A stretch of DNA of 64,000 nucleotides from Phycisphaerales bacterium (GTDB lineage: Bacteria; Planctomycetota; Phycisphaerae; Phycisphaerales; UBA1924): contig JAJDDK010000006.1 in NCBI GenBank assembly GCA_029260345.1, forward strand, positions 1 to 64,000, given 5' to 3'. Every line of letters starts with the position of its first letter. Position 1 is the first letter of the stretch. Of this stretch, positions 36,166 through 44,659 are shown in pieces. The notes beneath the pieces were generated by a model. That model searched no databases. It saw only the letters and a list, made by a program, of their open reading frames with translations, and was not told where the DNA came from. A program made the position numbers and the translations under genes.

Positions 36166-37155
36166 ATGGATTTTACGTGCACGTGCGGCAAAAAGTATCT
36201 GCTTCCGGACGACGCCGCGGGCAAGCGGGCCCGGTGCAAATCCTGCGGCGAGATCTTCACCGTTCCATCACCCGAATTCGATTTCGACCTCGCGCCCAGC
36301 GCTCGAGAGATCGCGCCGACCCCCGGCCCCATGGCGGCGGCGTCGATCCCGGTGGACACCAGCCGGCCGATGATGCGGAATGAGGAGCGCAGCCGCATGG
36401 GCCGCGTGCAGCGGTCGTTCTGGGTGGATGCCATCTCCTCGTTCACGATCTTCAGCAAGCTGTCGAACATCGGGCCGCTGATCGGGTGTGCGGCGGTGCT
36501 CTTCGTCGCAGGCGTGCTGGAGATCATCCCGATCCGAAGCATTCTGAAGCTCGTGATTCTCTGCTTCTTCAACGGCGTTGCGGTTGCGTTCTTCCTCGAC
36601 GTCGTGCGCACGACGGCAGGGGGTGATGACGACCTGCCGGGGCTGCACGCGTGGGGTGACTTTTGGGAGAGCATCTTCAAGCCGCTGTTTGAATTCATCG
36701 GCGTGACCCTGCTGCTGATCGCGCCGGCGATCGTGGTCGTGATGTGGCGCATCAGCGCGGGGGACAGTGATGAAAGCGTCGCGGCGTGGGGCTACACCGT
36801 TGCGGGAATCGGGCTGCTGCTGTGGCCGATCTGCATTCTGGCGATTGCGACGGGCGGGTTCTCTGCGCTGGTGCGCATGGACCTGCTGATCCTGTCCATC
36901 GTGCGAACGATCCCGGCGTATCTCGCGATTGTCTCACTGATGGCGGGCGCCGTGGGGCTGGGCGTGGTGATGACGGGCGGACTGTTCAGCAGCTCCGAAG
37001 AGGGCGGCTTCTTCAGCGACCAAACCGTCAGCGCGTACCTCGCCGCCCAGGCGATCCTCAGCGCCGTCACGGCCTACGTGATGATCGTCTGCATGCGCGC
37101 GATCGGGCTGTACTACCGGCATTTTTCGGAGCGATTTCCTTGGACGGCGGGGTGA
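36166..37155 (+). CDS. Zinc-ribbon membrane protein of unknown function
   Basis: The first about 35 residues form a zinc ribbon (CTCGKKY...CKSCGEIF, CxC and CxxC pairs), as often found at the N-terminus of planctomycete membrane proteins. A linker rich in Pro/Ala and Arg follows, and then about six membrane segments between residues 107 and 320 (such as IGPLIGCAAVLFVAGVLEII, ITLLLIAPAIVVVMW and AYLAAQAILSAVTAYVMIV). No catalytic motif is seen. AAGGAT lies seven bases before the ATG. It is a single gene in the orientation opposite to rpsL. I assign no function; a DUF4013-like membrane protein is possible. Confidence 0.75.
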   Translation: MDFTCTCGKKYLLPDDAAGKRARCKSCGEIFTVPSPEFDFDLAPSAREIAPTPGPMAAASIPVDTSRPMMRNEERSRMGRVQRSFWVDAISSFTIFSKLSNIGPLIGCAAVLFVAGVLEIIPIRSILKLVILCFFNGVAVAFFLDVVRTTAGGDDDLPGLHAWGDFWESIFKPLFEFIGVTLLLIAPAIVVVMWRISAGDSDESVAAWGYTVAGIGLLLWPICILAIATGGFSALVRMDLLILSIVRTIPAYLAIVSLMAGAVGLGVVMTGGLFSSSEEGGFFSDQTVSAYLAAQAILSAVTAYVMIVCMRAIGLYYRHFSERFPWTAG

Positions 37156-37229
37156 GGGTGACTTCGAGTTTTTTGAAAGTGAAGTCGATTAGGCTTTGGT
37201 CTCATTGGACCACCGGCTAGCAACACTCA

Positions 37230-38105
37230 CTAATTCTCACGCTGAACCTTCTTCTTTTTCTTTCGATCATATTTTTGACTTTTGTCTAAGAACAAAACCG
37301 TTGGACTTATGGATCTGATGTCTCGCTCCGTCGATGTAGTATAATTCACCTCCTCGGCAACACCGATGGGATCGGGAAAAAGGACTCCGTGAGAGACATT
37401 CATTAACGACAAATCGTACATTGCGTGAATAAGATCGTCATTTGGAATTCGAAAGCATCGAAGGAGAAAGCCGTGTTTTAATCCGTTGGGTGACTGCGCG
37501 AGATCTGGCTGATCGAGGTCTTCGAGTTTCGTGAAAAAACCATCTTGCGCTCTTTGTCGAATCGATTGATGCGGCCGGACCTTAATAACAGAGAAGGGAC
37601 GACTTTCAACGATCATAGCGTCGGGCGTTAGCTCCCAAACCGCAAAATACCCATTTGCCTCGCGCTTCGGACCTTTCCTCGGTATCGATACAGAAAAGCC
37701 ACCGCGAATCGCATCCGAAGCGGCGAAGTACGCCGCGATGTAAGGGCTACCCGTCCAGTCTAGAAGTGGAGTATGAAGCCCATTCATTTGGCCGAATGCC
37801 CAATAGTCCTCGTCGGTGGAAAGTTCAGTCAAATGCACCGAGGGCAAACCGCGCACTCGATGACGAAATCGATCGAGTTGGGACTTTGCTGCATTCTCTC
37901 TCTCGGATGCGTGTTGAAGGGCATTGCGCCGAAAAAGTGATGGTACTAGTCCCCATGACGCGTCGCGTTGTCCACGAAACAGCCGGGTTCCAGGCCATCG
38001 AGGTAGTCGAACTTCTTCAATAAAATGCTCCCAGGACCGGCACTTCACAATGTGGGCGCTGGTGCGGCTCTCCCAAGGTTCATATAGTTGCTCTCGCTTC
38101 GCCAT
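37230..38105 (-). CDS. FRG-domain protein
   Basis: A 291-residue protein of the FRG family, named for its Phe-Arg-Gly motif, here Phe43-Arg44-Gly45 in TRLFRGQRDASWGLVPSL. The second family hallmark is GQMNGLHTPLLDWTGSPYIAA (about 105-124; the typical form is QHYGxPTRLLDWT, so here Gln-His-Tyr-Gly is altered). FRG domains occur in prophages, toxin-like and defence-associated genes; the biochemical activity is not established. The C-terminus is a run of Lys. The DNA is less GC-rich than its neighbours. It is transcribed away from a gene of unknown family whose start is 193 bases away, and the shared gap may hold both promoters (TATGAT near 38150 on this strand). The ATG at 38105 lacks a strong ribosome site. 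Confidence 0.8.
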   Translation of the reverse strand: MAKREQLYEPWESRTSAHIVKCRSWEHFIEEVRLPRWPGTRLFRGQRDASWGLVPSLFRRNALQHASERENAAKSQLDRFRHRVRGLPSVHLTELSTDEDYWAFGQMNGLHTPLLDWTGSPYIAAYFAASDAIRGGFSVSIPRKGPKREANGYFAVWELTPDAMIVESRPFSVIKVRPHQSIRQRAQDGFFTKLEDLDQPDLAQSPNGLKHGFLLRCFRIPNDDLIHAMYDLSLMNVSHGVLFPDPIGVAEEVNYTTSTERDIRSISPTVLFLDKSQKYDRKKKKKVQREN

Positions 38106-38297
38106 CTATGTGCCTAATGGAATCGACGAAATTGCCCGGACTTTATCATACCAAGCGCCTGCATCCCGATCAGTTGCTTTGGCATCATGTTTGTCCTATC
38201 TGTCGAGTACACAATTCGTGATCGAGACATTGATCTTTCGAGCACGACATCATGATGTTTGACTCCATCGACCGCCGACGCCGACAAGGAGAAACGG

Positions 38298-39233
38298 ATG
38301 AAGCATGGTATCACGCGTATGGTTCTTGGTTGCAACCAATTCATCCCAATTTCAGAGGACGAGTTTATCGAAACCGTCGCAGCAAGAGACCGCTTTTTCC
38401 GCTTATTGGGAATTGAAGAAAAATTTGATCTATTAGCTGAAAATCTCGCGGAGCTTGAGACGGATATCCTGGATCTTACGATGCGCCGAATGTTGTTCCA
38501 TGAATGGTCTTGGGCGTCATTTAGGGCAGATGTTGCCACCGTTAATCGTCGGCTCGCCAATCTGCTGTCTTCGTGTCGCCTATACGTAGACCAAGTCAAG
38601 CACGATTTGGGTCTGATCTATGGCCGCGACTCCGCAGTCAGAAGTCAAGTTAGTGAGGCGTTCTCTCGCGAGTATGATACTCGATTGGGATATTGTCTGC
38701 TTGAAGCGCTTCGAAATCATATTCAGCATTGTGCATTGCCACTTGGTCATTTGTCGTATCCATCGACACGCGATTTCCCCGGGAATTCTCGGTCGCATAT
38801 AAGGCATACTTGCATCCCGAGCCTTAGCCTGTCCCAACTAAGGGAGAGCGGCGCTTTGAACAAGAAAATACTTGGGCGTTTGAAAGAAGACGCTGAATTA
38901 TTGGATATTCGACCGCTCGTTCGAGACTATGTGTCGGGGCTAGGACTCGTTCATACGAAGATGCGAGAATGGGTCAAAGAAGATGCTTTGGCGTGGAAGA
39001 CTCGGATCGTGAATGTTCGAGATCGGTTTCGCGCTGAATATGGAGAGAAGGACGTAGGGCTAGCCGTTGTGGAGCGAGATGAGAGGAATTGTGGGATTCG
39101 CCATGCGGCAATCTTTGTTGATTTCATTGAAGAGTATGAGCGTTTATTGCGGAAGAATCAATTTCCTCAACATTTCGCGACTCAATTCGTTACTAGCGAA
39201 GTGACTAATTGGCCGGAGGAGAAGAGCGATTGA
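38298..39233 (+). CDS. Protein of unknown family with HEPN-like R-N-x3-H motif
   Basis: I do not recognise this 311-residue protein as a whole. The start ATG 38298 has an excellent AAGGAG six bases upstream. It appears mostly helical. In the centre, RLGYCLLEALRNHIQHC contains Arg139-Asn140-x3-His144, the pattern of HEPN RNases (R-x4-6-H with Asn after Arg) at the end of a helix, which is what the HEPN fold shows. The rest has no obvious catalytic motif. The low-GC DNA and the divergent FRG gene suggest horizontal transfer and an accessory role, for example a nuclease in a defence or toxin-like pair. This is an inference from one motif and from neighbours. The alternative is an unrelated helical protein with a chance match. 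Confidence 0.55.
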   Translation: MKHGITRMVLGCNQFIPISEDEFIETVAARDRFFRLLGIEEKFDLLAENLAELETDILDLTMRRMLFHEWSWASFRADVATVNRRLANLLSSCRLYVDQVKHDLGLIYGRDSAVRSQVSEAFSREYDTRLGYCLLEALRNHIQHCALPLGHLSYPSTRDFPGNSRSHIRHTCIPSLSLSQLRESGALNKKILGRLKEDAELLDIRPLVRDYVSGLGLVHTKMREWVKEDALAWKTRIVNVRDRFRAEYGEKDVGLAVVERDERNCGIRHAAIFVDFIEEYERLLRKNQFPQHFATQFVTSEVTNWPEEKSD

Positions 39234-39330
39234 GTTCCGCTGGAAATTAGTCAGTGCTTTGTTCACACTGCGTTTCACATCTCTTCAAATCGGTCTGGAA
39301 TTCTGTTTTGAATACCTCGCGAAGACTTGC

Positions 39331-41028
39331 TTACTCAAACCCACCCGTCACCACCAGCTCAAAATCATTCATCGTCGCCACATCGTTTGCGCTCTTGTCG
39401 CGGAGGTTGGTGAAGCGCTGGATCAGGCTGTCCACGTCTTTGGTCGCGAGGGCGCCGAGGAGGCGGAACTTGTGGTTGAGGATTTGTTCCAGCGGCGCCG
39501 CGGTGTTGCGGGCGTGGCCGGCGGGGTACATGACGAGGCCGGAGTCGTGCTTTGTGCCGTTTGAATCGGTGACGACGACGCTCGTGGGGATGCCGTCGGG
39601 GTAGCGTTTGTCGTACTCGGCGCCGCCGTGGCTGAACTCGATCTTCTCCATCAGCTTGCGCGTGACGGGGTGGAAGAGGGCGTCGTTCGAATAGTCTTCG
39701 GGGGCGAGCATGAGACTCATCCAGGCGGCGGCGTTGGAGTCTGAAGAAGTGGGGCTATTTCGGCACTCACCCTGGCCCTCTCCCAGGGGGAGAGTGGAAG
39801 AAGAGGCGCCGCCGTTCTTTGTTCGCACGGGCGAGACGCCCGTGCCACCGTTTTTCTTGTTTTCCAGCGCTTTGCGCAGCAGCGTTGCGACGATGTAGGC
39901 CATGGAGTGGTCGGCGCTTTGTCTTGTGCGCGGGTCCTTCTTCGCGGGGTCGCCGATGATGCCGAAGGCGGGTTCGTAGGCGAGGATTTCGATTGTTTTG
40001 ATCCTGCCGCCCTCGGCGTCCTCAAGCAGCGACGGGTTTGCGCTGAGCATGTCGAGCATCGCCTGGATCGCGCCGGCGGACTGGTGCTCGTACAGGCCGA
40101 GCTTGAAGTGCATGCCCATGACCATGAAGTTCTCGCCGGAGTGCGCAAGAACGAGGTCGAAGGGGCACGGCGCGGGCTGGTTGATCGGCCCGGTCGGCTC
40201 GAAGAGGCGGAAGATCGCTTCGGGGTTGCGGAAGATGTCTTTGGGGCCGACGAAGCCGCGCATGGAGCGGTTCATCGCCATGATCGCAACTTCGGAACTG
40301 ATCGCGGCGGAGGCGCCCTTGCTGTCGGACAACTGCTTGCCGGCGCGGATCGCGCGGAAGGGGATGTAGTGCGCCACGACCATGCCGATCGCGGATTCAA
40401 TCTGCTCGGGCGTGGCGCCCATCATCGCGCCGTACGTCGCGGCGGAAGCGATCGCGCCGTGAACAACGTGGTCGATCTTGTAGGTCTTGAGTGAGAAGAC
40501 GGAGGCGAGACGGCCGCGGATTTCGTCGAGCAGGATCATGCCGCGCAGGGCGGCGACGCCGTCAAGGCCTTTGATCTGCGCCGCGGCGACGGGCACGCCG
40601 TAGAAGTCGTTGTGACCGAATTCGCCGGCGGTGTGGCCGAGTGAAGGTTCAAAGCCGAAGTTCGTGCCGTTGGAGTCCCACTCGCGCACGGCGGAGTTGT
40701 TCGCGAGGATGGCCTTCTCGGGATAGCAGCGCTGCGATGAGCCGAAGACGGTCGCGCCGGGTTTGCCCGCTGGGGCGGGGTAGTCGAGCGCTTCGTTGCG
40801 CAGGACGGTGGGGGCGTTGGTTCCGAGGGCCAGCGCGCTGAGGCCGCAGAGAACGGCGTCCACGAAGAACTGTTCGGTGCGCTTGTAGACGGATTCGGCG
40901 GGTTTGCCGATTTCGCCGCGCATGAACTTGCAGGCGAATTCACCGATGCCGAGCGCCTGGTTGGAGTCGGCGGGGAGGACGACAGTGTCGGAGGTGGCGG
41001 CGGGCGGCGTGGCGGTGGCAGGTGTCAT
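39331..41028 (-). CDS. prpD: MmgE/PrpD-family dehydratase with in-frame repeat insertion
   Basis: Member of the 2-methylcitrate dehydratase family (565 residues), which removes water from 2-methylcitrate in propionate degradation. The start MTPATATPPAATSD is followed by the family core: NNSAVREWDSNGTNFG and DFYGVPVAAAQIKGLDGV, with the VVHGAIASAATYGAMMG and GKQLSDSKGASAA regions. The PrpB and PrpC homologues 5-7 kb away support a methylcitrate cycle. Between about residues 392 and 431 is an odd low-complexity stretch (GGTGVSPVRTKNGGASSS, then TLPLGEGQGE) encoded by two palindromic repeats at 39769-39845. The surrounding sequence reads normally on both sides, so the insertion is in frame. ATG 41028 is 32 bases after the preceding gene's stop, giving a probable operon. 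Confidence 0.82.
   Translation of the reverse strand: MTPATATPPAATSDTVVLPADSNQALGIGEFACKFMRGEIGKPAESVYKRTEQFFVDAVLCGLSALALGTNAPTVLRNEALDYPAPAGKPGATVFGSSQRCYPEKAILANNSAVREWDSNGTNFGFEPSLGHTAGEFGHNDFYGVPVAAAQIKGLDGVAALRGMILLDEIRGRLASVFSLKTYKIDHVVHGAIASAATYGAMMGATPEQIESAIGMVVAHYIPFRAIRAGKQLSDSKGASAAISSEVAIMAMNRSMRGFVGPKDIFRNPEAIFRLFEPTGPINQPAPCPFDLVLAHSGENFMVMGMHFKLGLYEHQSAGAIQAMLDMLSANPSLLEDAEGGRIKTIEILAYEPAFGIIGDPAKKDPRTRQSADHSMAYIVATLLRKALENKKNGGTGVSPVRTKNGGASSSTLPLGEGQGECRNSPTSSDSNAAAWMSLMLAPEDYSNDALFHPVTRKLMEKIEFSHGGAEYDKRYPDGIPTSVVVTDSNGTKHDSGLVMYPAGHARNTAAPLEQILNHKFRLLGALATKDVDSLIQRFTNLRDKSANDVATMNDFELVVTGGFE
39769..39845. repeat. Two palindromic repeats inside prpD
   Basis: CACCCTGGCCCTCTCCCAGG (from 39769) is followed by its partner GGGGAGAGTG. 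Then GCACGGGCG/CGCCCGTGC around AGA at 39825-39845 forms a perfect nine-base stem. The second is the longer version of the palindrome at 28761-28777. Confidence 0.75.
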
Positions 41029-41059
41029 CGCGCGGTCTCTCTCACGAAGTTTGGGGAAA

Positions 41060-42184
41060 TCAGTTGGATTCGTCGTCGGTTTGCGGCGCGAAATTCTCGC
41101 TGAGCCACTGCACGACACGCTCGACCACCCGCGGCTCGATCGGGGCGACTTTGTTGTCCTCCATGATCGAGAACTGATGGCCGAGCCCGGGAGCATACTC
41201 GATGGTGAGGTTGTTCAGGCCCATGAGGTGAGCGACTTTTGCGAGCACCGGGCCGTGGACGGAAGTGGGGTCGAGGCTGGGATAGATTGCGAGGACGGGC
41301 ATATCGCGCTGTTCGACGAGGACGTCAATCGCCCATGGGATGTCTTCGCGGAAATCGACCTGACCGGGAAGTTCAATAGTGGTGACTGATTCGATGAGGC
41401 CGAGGATTTCGGCAGCGCCGAGCTCCCAGCCGGTGAGTTCACCATTGTTGTCGGCGTCGAGGATCGTAAATGAGGCGTGCACAACGGGCGTGCCCTCGAT
41501 GGCGGGACGCGCGTCAAACTCTGCTTTCGAGATTAATTTGTCGCGATCAGTGTCGATCTCTTGCCAGCGGGCGAGCGTTGCGACGTTGATGTCTGAGGGG
41601 CGAGCGCCGATGCGCGCGATGTAGGCGCCGCCGAGCAGGACCAGACCATCGATGTCGTCATCGGTGATCTGGCAGGCGCGCGTCGCGCCGAGGCTGTGTC
41701 CGAAGAGGATGATGCGTGTGCCATTGATCTCCGGCTGGGCGCGCATCGCGGCGAGCGCATCGGCCGCGAGTTTCACGCTGGCGGGGTATTCCATCGGCGT
41801 CGCCATGGCGCGGTTCTGCTCGTGCAATGGGTCGCCCTCGTAGATGGAGCTCCACTGCATGACGATGAAGCCCGCATCGGCGAATACATTTGCGAGCGTG
41901 TCTGCGTCAGTTGTCGATGTGCCGTCGATGGTGAATTGAAAACGGCCTTCCGGAGTCTCGATCGCACCCGGCACGGTCCAGTGCATGTCTTGCACATTGC
42001 CGCCGCCGAGAAGCAGGATGGAGGCGCCATTGCGATTTTCCTCGGAGGGAAGAACGAGCCGCGCGGCGTGCGTGCGTGTTGCGGATTCAAAAGTGAAGTC
42101 GCGCGTCGTGACATCGGCATTCGTGACGGTGGCGGCGAGCACGGCCGCGGCAAGCATCGCAATACAGGTGGTGTGGCTGGACAT
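41060..42184 (-). CDS. Secreted alpha/beta hydrolase with EF-hand pair
   Basis: A 374-residue exported protein. MSSHTTCIAMLAAAVLAATVTNA looks like a signal peptide. The alpha/beta hydrolase core has the nucleophile elbow FGHSLGA with Ser164, the acid probably Asp305 in YPSLDPTS, and His336 in GLGHQFS. Between core strands, residues 211-222 (DTDRDKLISKAE) and 243-254 (DADNNGELTGWE) are two EF-hand-like Ca-binding loops, a rare insert in this fold. The acyl or peptide substrate is unknown. ATG 42184 is used because the upstream open frame overlaps the thiolase region and lacks a signal peptide. It lies 31 bases upstream of prpD in the same direction. Confidence 0.8.
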   Translation of the reverse strand: MSSHTTCIAMLAAAVLAATVTNADVTTRDFTFESATRTHAARLVLPSEENRNGASILLLGGGNVQDMHWTVPGAIETPEGRFQFTIDGTSTTDADTLANVFADAGFIVMQWSSIYEGDPLHEQNRAMATPMEYPASVKLAADALAAMRAQPEINGTRIILFGHSLGATRACQITDDDIDGLVLLGGAYIARIGARPSDINVATLARWQEIDTDRDKLISKAEFDARPAIEGTPVVHASFTILDADNNGELTGWELGAAEILGLIESVTTIELPGQVDFREDIPWAIDVLVEQRDMPVLAIYPSLDPTSVHGPVLAKVAHLMGLNNLTIEYAPGLGHQFSIMEDNKVAPIEPRVVERVVQWLSENFAPQTDDESN

Positions 42185-42287
42185 ATCGATTGGGGCTCTC
42201 GCGGTGGTCGAAGGGTGATCGTGAGCCGCTACTATACGGCGGGCCGGGTGGTGGCCCTTCACCCCGAATTCGAGGAGCAGTGAATCG

Positions 42288-43472
42288 ATGTCAGCCGACC
42301 GCACACCTGTGATTGTCTCCGCCAAACGCACCCCGATTGGCCGATTTTTCGGTTCGTTCAGCCGTACACCGGCGCCTCAGATCGGCGCCTTTGCGGTGGA
42401 TGCGGTGCTGAAGGATGTGCCGGCGCTGCGCGATCACGTTGAAGAAGTGATCATGGGTTCGGTGCTGCAAGCGGGGCTGGGGCAGAACCCGGCGCGGCAG
42501 GCGGCGCTGAACGCTGGTCTGCCGACCACGCTGCCGTGCTTCACCGTGAACAAAGTGTGCGGGTCGGGGTTGAAGTCGGTGATGCTCGCGGCGCAGGCGA
42601 TCAAAGCGGGGGATCACTCGGTGATTATCGCGGGCGGCATGGAGAACATGACCATGGCGCCGCACTTTGCGAATGTGCGCCAGGGTGTGAAGTTCGGCCC
42701 GGCGGAACTGACGGATCACATGATGCACGACGGTCTGACGTGCGCATTCGAGTGCTGGGGCATGGGCAACGCGGCGGAATGGGTCGCGAATGAATTCAAA
42801 GTGTCGCGCGAGGAGCAGGACCGCTACAGCGTGCAGAGCCATTTGCGAGCCGCCGAAGCGACGAAGAACGGCTGGTTCAAGAATGAGATGATCACGCTTG
42901 AGGCGGAGGCGCTGAAGCAAAAGCAGGGCATTGAAAACGATGAAGGCTTCCGCGCGGATTCGAGTCTTGAGTCGCTGGCGAAGTTGCGCCCGGCATTCAT
43001 CAAGGAAGGCTCCGTGACGGCCGGCAACGCGAGCCAGATTTCCGATGGCGCCGCGGCCGTGGCGGTGTGCAGCGCGGCGAAGGCGGAGGAAATGGGCGTA
43101 AAGCCTTTGGCGCGCATTACCGGATACTTCACGAGCGGCGTCGATCCGAAAGAGATCTTCACCGCACCGGTGATGGCCGTGAGTGAACTGCTGCGACGCA
43201 CCGGCGTACATCGCGACGAGGTTGATTTGTACGAGATCAACGAAGCGTTCGCGGCTCAGGTGCTGCAGAACATCGCCAGGCTGGAAATTCCCGAAGACAA
43301 GCTCAACGTCACCGGCGGCGGCATCGCGATCGGTCACCCGATCGGCGCCAGCGGCGCGCGTGTGCTGACGACGCTCGTGCATCAGCTTGAGCGCCTCGGC
43401 AAAAAGCGCGGCGTGGCTGCGCTGTGCCTTGGCGGTGGCAACGCCGTCGCGATGATGGTCGAGCGCGGTTGA
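42288..43472 (+). CDS. Acetyl-CoA acetyltransferase (thiolase)
   Basis: Thiolase of 394 residues that splits acetoacetyl-CoA, or the reverse, using CoA. Catalytic residues are Cys91 in NKVCGSG, His350 in IAIGHPIGASG, and Cys380 in CLGGGNA. It would complete leucine and ketone-body breakdown together with the HMG-CoA lyase and hydratases downstream, whose acetoacetate end product still needs activation. It could also remove 2-methylacetoacetyl-CoA from isoleucine, giving propionyl-CoA. GAGGAG lies eleven bases before the ATG. The DinB-like gene begins 21 bases later, probably in the same transcript. Confidence 0.93.
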   Translation: MSADRTPVIVSAKRTPIGRFFGSFSRTPAPQIGAFAVDAVLKDVPALRDHVEEVIMGSVLQAGLGQNPARQAALNAGLPTTLPCFTVNKVCGSGLKSVMLAAQAIKAGDHSVIIAGGMENMTMAPHFANVRQGVKFGPAELTDHMMHDGLTCAFECWGMGNAAEWVANEFKVSREEQDRYSVQSHLRAAEATKNGWFKNEMITLEAEALKQKQGIENDEGFRADSSLESLAKLRPAFIKEGSVTAGNASQISDGAAAVAVCSAAKAEEMGVKPLARITGYFTSGVDPKEIFTAPVMAVSELLRRTGVHRDEVDLYEINEAFAAQVLQNIARLEIPEDKLNVTGGGIAIGHPIGASGARVLTTLVHQLERLGKKRGVAALCLGGGNAVAMMVERG

Positions 43473-43493
43473 GTTTCGAAGGAGCGTGCATCC

Positions 43494-44006
43494 ATGGGCT
43501 GGTTTGAGCGCACGTTTCCGAACGACACGCCGATTGAACTGTGGCCGCACGTGATGGAGCGACTGCGCGGCACACCAGTGCGCATTGAGGAAAAAGTGCG
43601 CGGGCTTGACTTGGGTCTTGCGAAGAAGCGGCGCGGCGAAGACTGGTCCATTCAAGAGCACATCGGGCATTTGCTCGATTTTGAAGAGCCGGACGGACTG
43701 CATTCGCGGCGCATCGACGACTACGAGCGCGGCGCCGAGGTGCTGACCGCCGCCGATGTGACCAATCAGCGTACATGGGACGCGAAGCACAACGAAGCTG
43801 AACTCGATGACCTGGTCAAACGCTTTCGTGAAGCGCGCACGCGGCTGCTCGCGCGCCTCGATGCGATGTCAGATGAAATGCGCGGGCGCGTCGGTCTGCA
43901 TCCGCGCCTCAAATCAGAAATGCGCCTCATCGACATGCTCGTCTTCTGGGCGGAGCATGACGACCACCACGTCGCGAAGATTCACGAACTGACTCAGTCC
44001 GGCTGA
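43494..44006 (+). CDS. DinB-family protein
   Basis: A 170-residue four-helix-bundle protein of the DinB/YfiT type, many of which bind a divalent metal through three His and act as thiol-dependent transferases or are damage-inducible. Putative ligands are His in QEHIGHLLDFE (about 60) and the pair in EHDDHHVAKIHEL (about 150-165). The N-terminus resembles members that start MxWFERxF. It follows thiolase by 21 bases and its 3' end overlaps the opposite-strand His/Trp-repeat gene by 13 bases. The substrate is unknown. Confidence 0.75.
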   Translation: MGWFERTFPNDTPIELWPHVMERLRGTPVRIEEKVRGLDLGLAKKRRGEDWSIQEHIGHLLDFEEPDGLHSRRIDDYERGAEVLTAADVTNQRTWDAKHNEAELDDLVKRFREARTRLLARLDAMSDEMRGRVGLHPRLKSEMRLIDMLVFWAEHDDHHVAKIHELTQSG

Positions 44007-44521
44007 GTTTCAGATTCATCAGCGTCGGGCGCCGGGAAAGGAACCGGCTCGATCTCAGGTGCGCTCGGCGGCGCCGTCGAGACCTCGCGCTGGTCCGGCG
44101 GCGGGGGTGGTCCCTTGTGCCAGTGATTGTGGCCAGGGTCCCAGTGCTGATCGTTGGCTTCGTCGTAATGCCACGGCTCAACGTCAGTTGGCGGAGGCGT
44201 GGCAACGGCGGCGCGCTGATCGGACGGTGGCGGCGGGCCATCGTGCCAGTGATTGTGCGTCGGGTCCCAGTGGCGATCGTTCTCAGCGTCGTAGGTCCAG
44301 CCGACGGGTGTGGATTCGCCGGGGGCGAGTTCCATCGATGCGGGCACGGAATGCCGCTCGTTCTTCGCGAGGTCGGCGATGAGAAGCCCGCCGACCGCAA
44401 GCGCTGCAAGGACGGTGAGCGGAAACGTCAGCATCCAGAAGATGCGATTCGTGCGAGATGGTGTTTTGGGCTCGTTCGTCGCCGGCGCGTGTTTCGATTT
44501 CGATGACGTTTGCTTGCTCAT
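43994..44521 (-). CDS. Membrane-anchored His/Trp-rich tandem-repeat protein
   Basis: Unknown protein of 175 residues. One membrane segment (about 27-51) follows a basic N-terminus (KSKHAPATNEPKTPSR), so the rest is probably outside the membrane. Two 27-residue repeats follow (about 77-103 and 119-145), each reading YD.END.HWDP.HNHWH.GPPPP.DQR with HWDP and HNHWH conserved in both copies; each carries three closely spaced His plus two Trp. Pro-rich and acidic tail (VPFPAPDADE). The repeats look suited to binding a metal ion or a surface polymer, but this is a guess. Its last 13 bases overlap the 3' end of the DinB gene. Confidence 0.65.
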   Translation of the reverse strand: MSKQTSSKSKHAPATNEPKTPSRTNRIFWMLTFPLTVLAALAVGGLLIADLAKNERHSVPASMELAPGESTPVGWTYDAENDRHWDPTHNHWHDGPPPPSDQRAAVATPPPTDVEPWHYDEANDQHWDPGHNHWHKGPPPPPDQREVSTAPPSAPEIEPVPFPAPDADESETQPD

Positions 44522-44659
44522 GATTTCATTCTCGCGGCGAAAGAGTGTGATGGTGCGCCACGTCCGGAAACGAGTGACAACGTTCCCGGCCGTACGTCCC
44601 GCATCACTGAGAATACACCAGCGTGCTGAGGATGCGAAGGCAATTCGTTGAAGTCGCGA

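Noticed and set aside
42291-43790. 499-codon open frame antisense to thiolase and DinB genes
   Set aside because: Same compositional artefact; it spans two real genes on the other strand.
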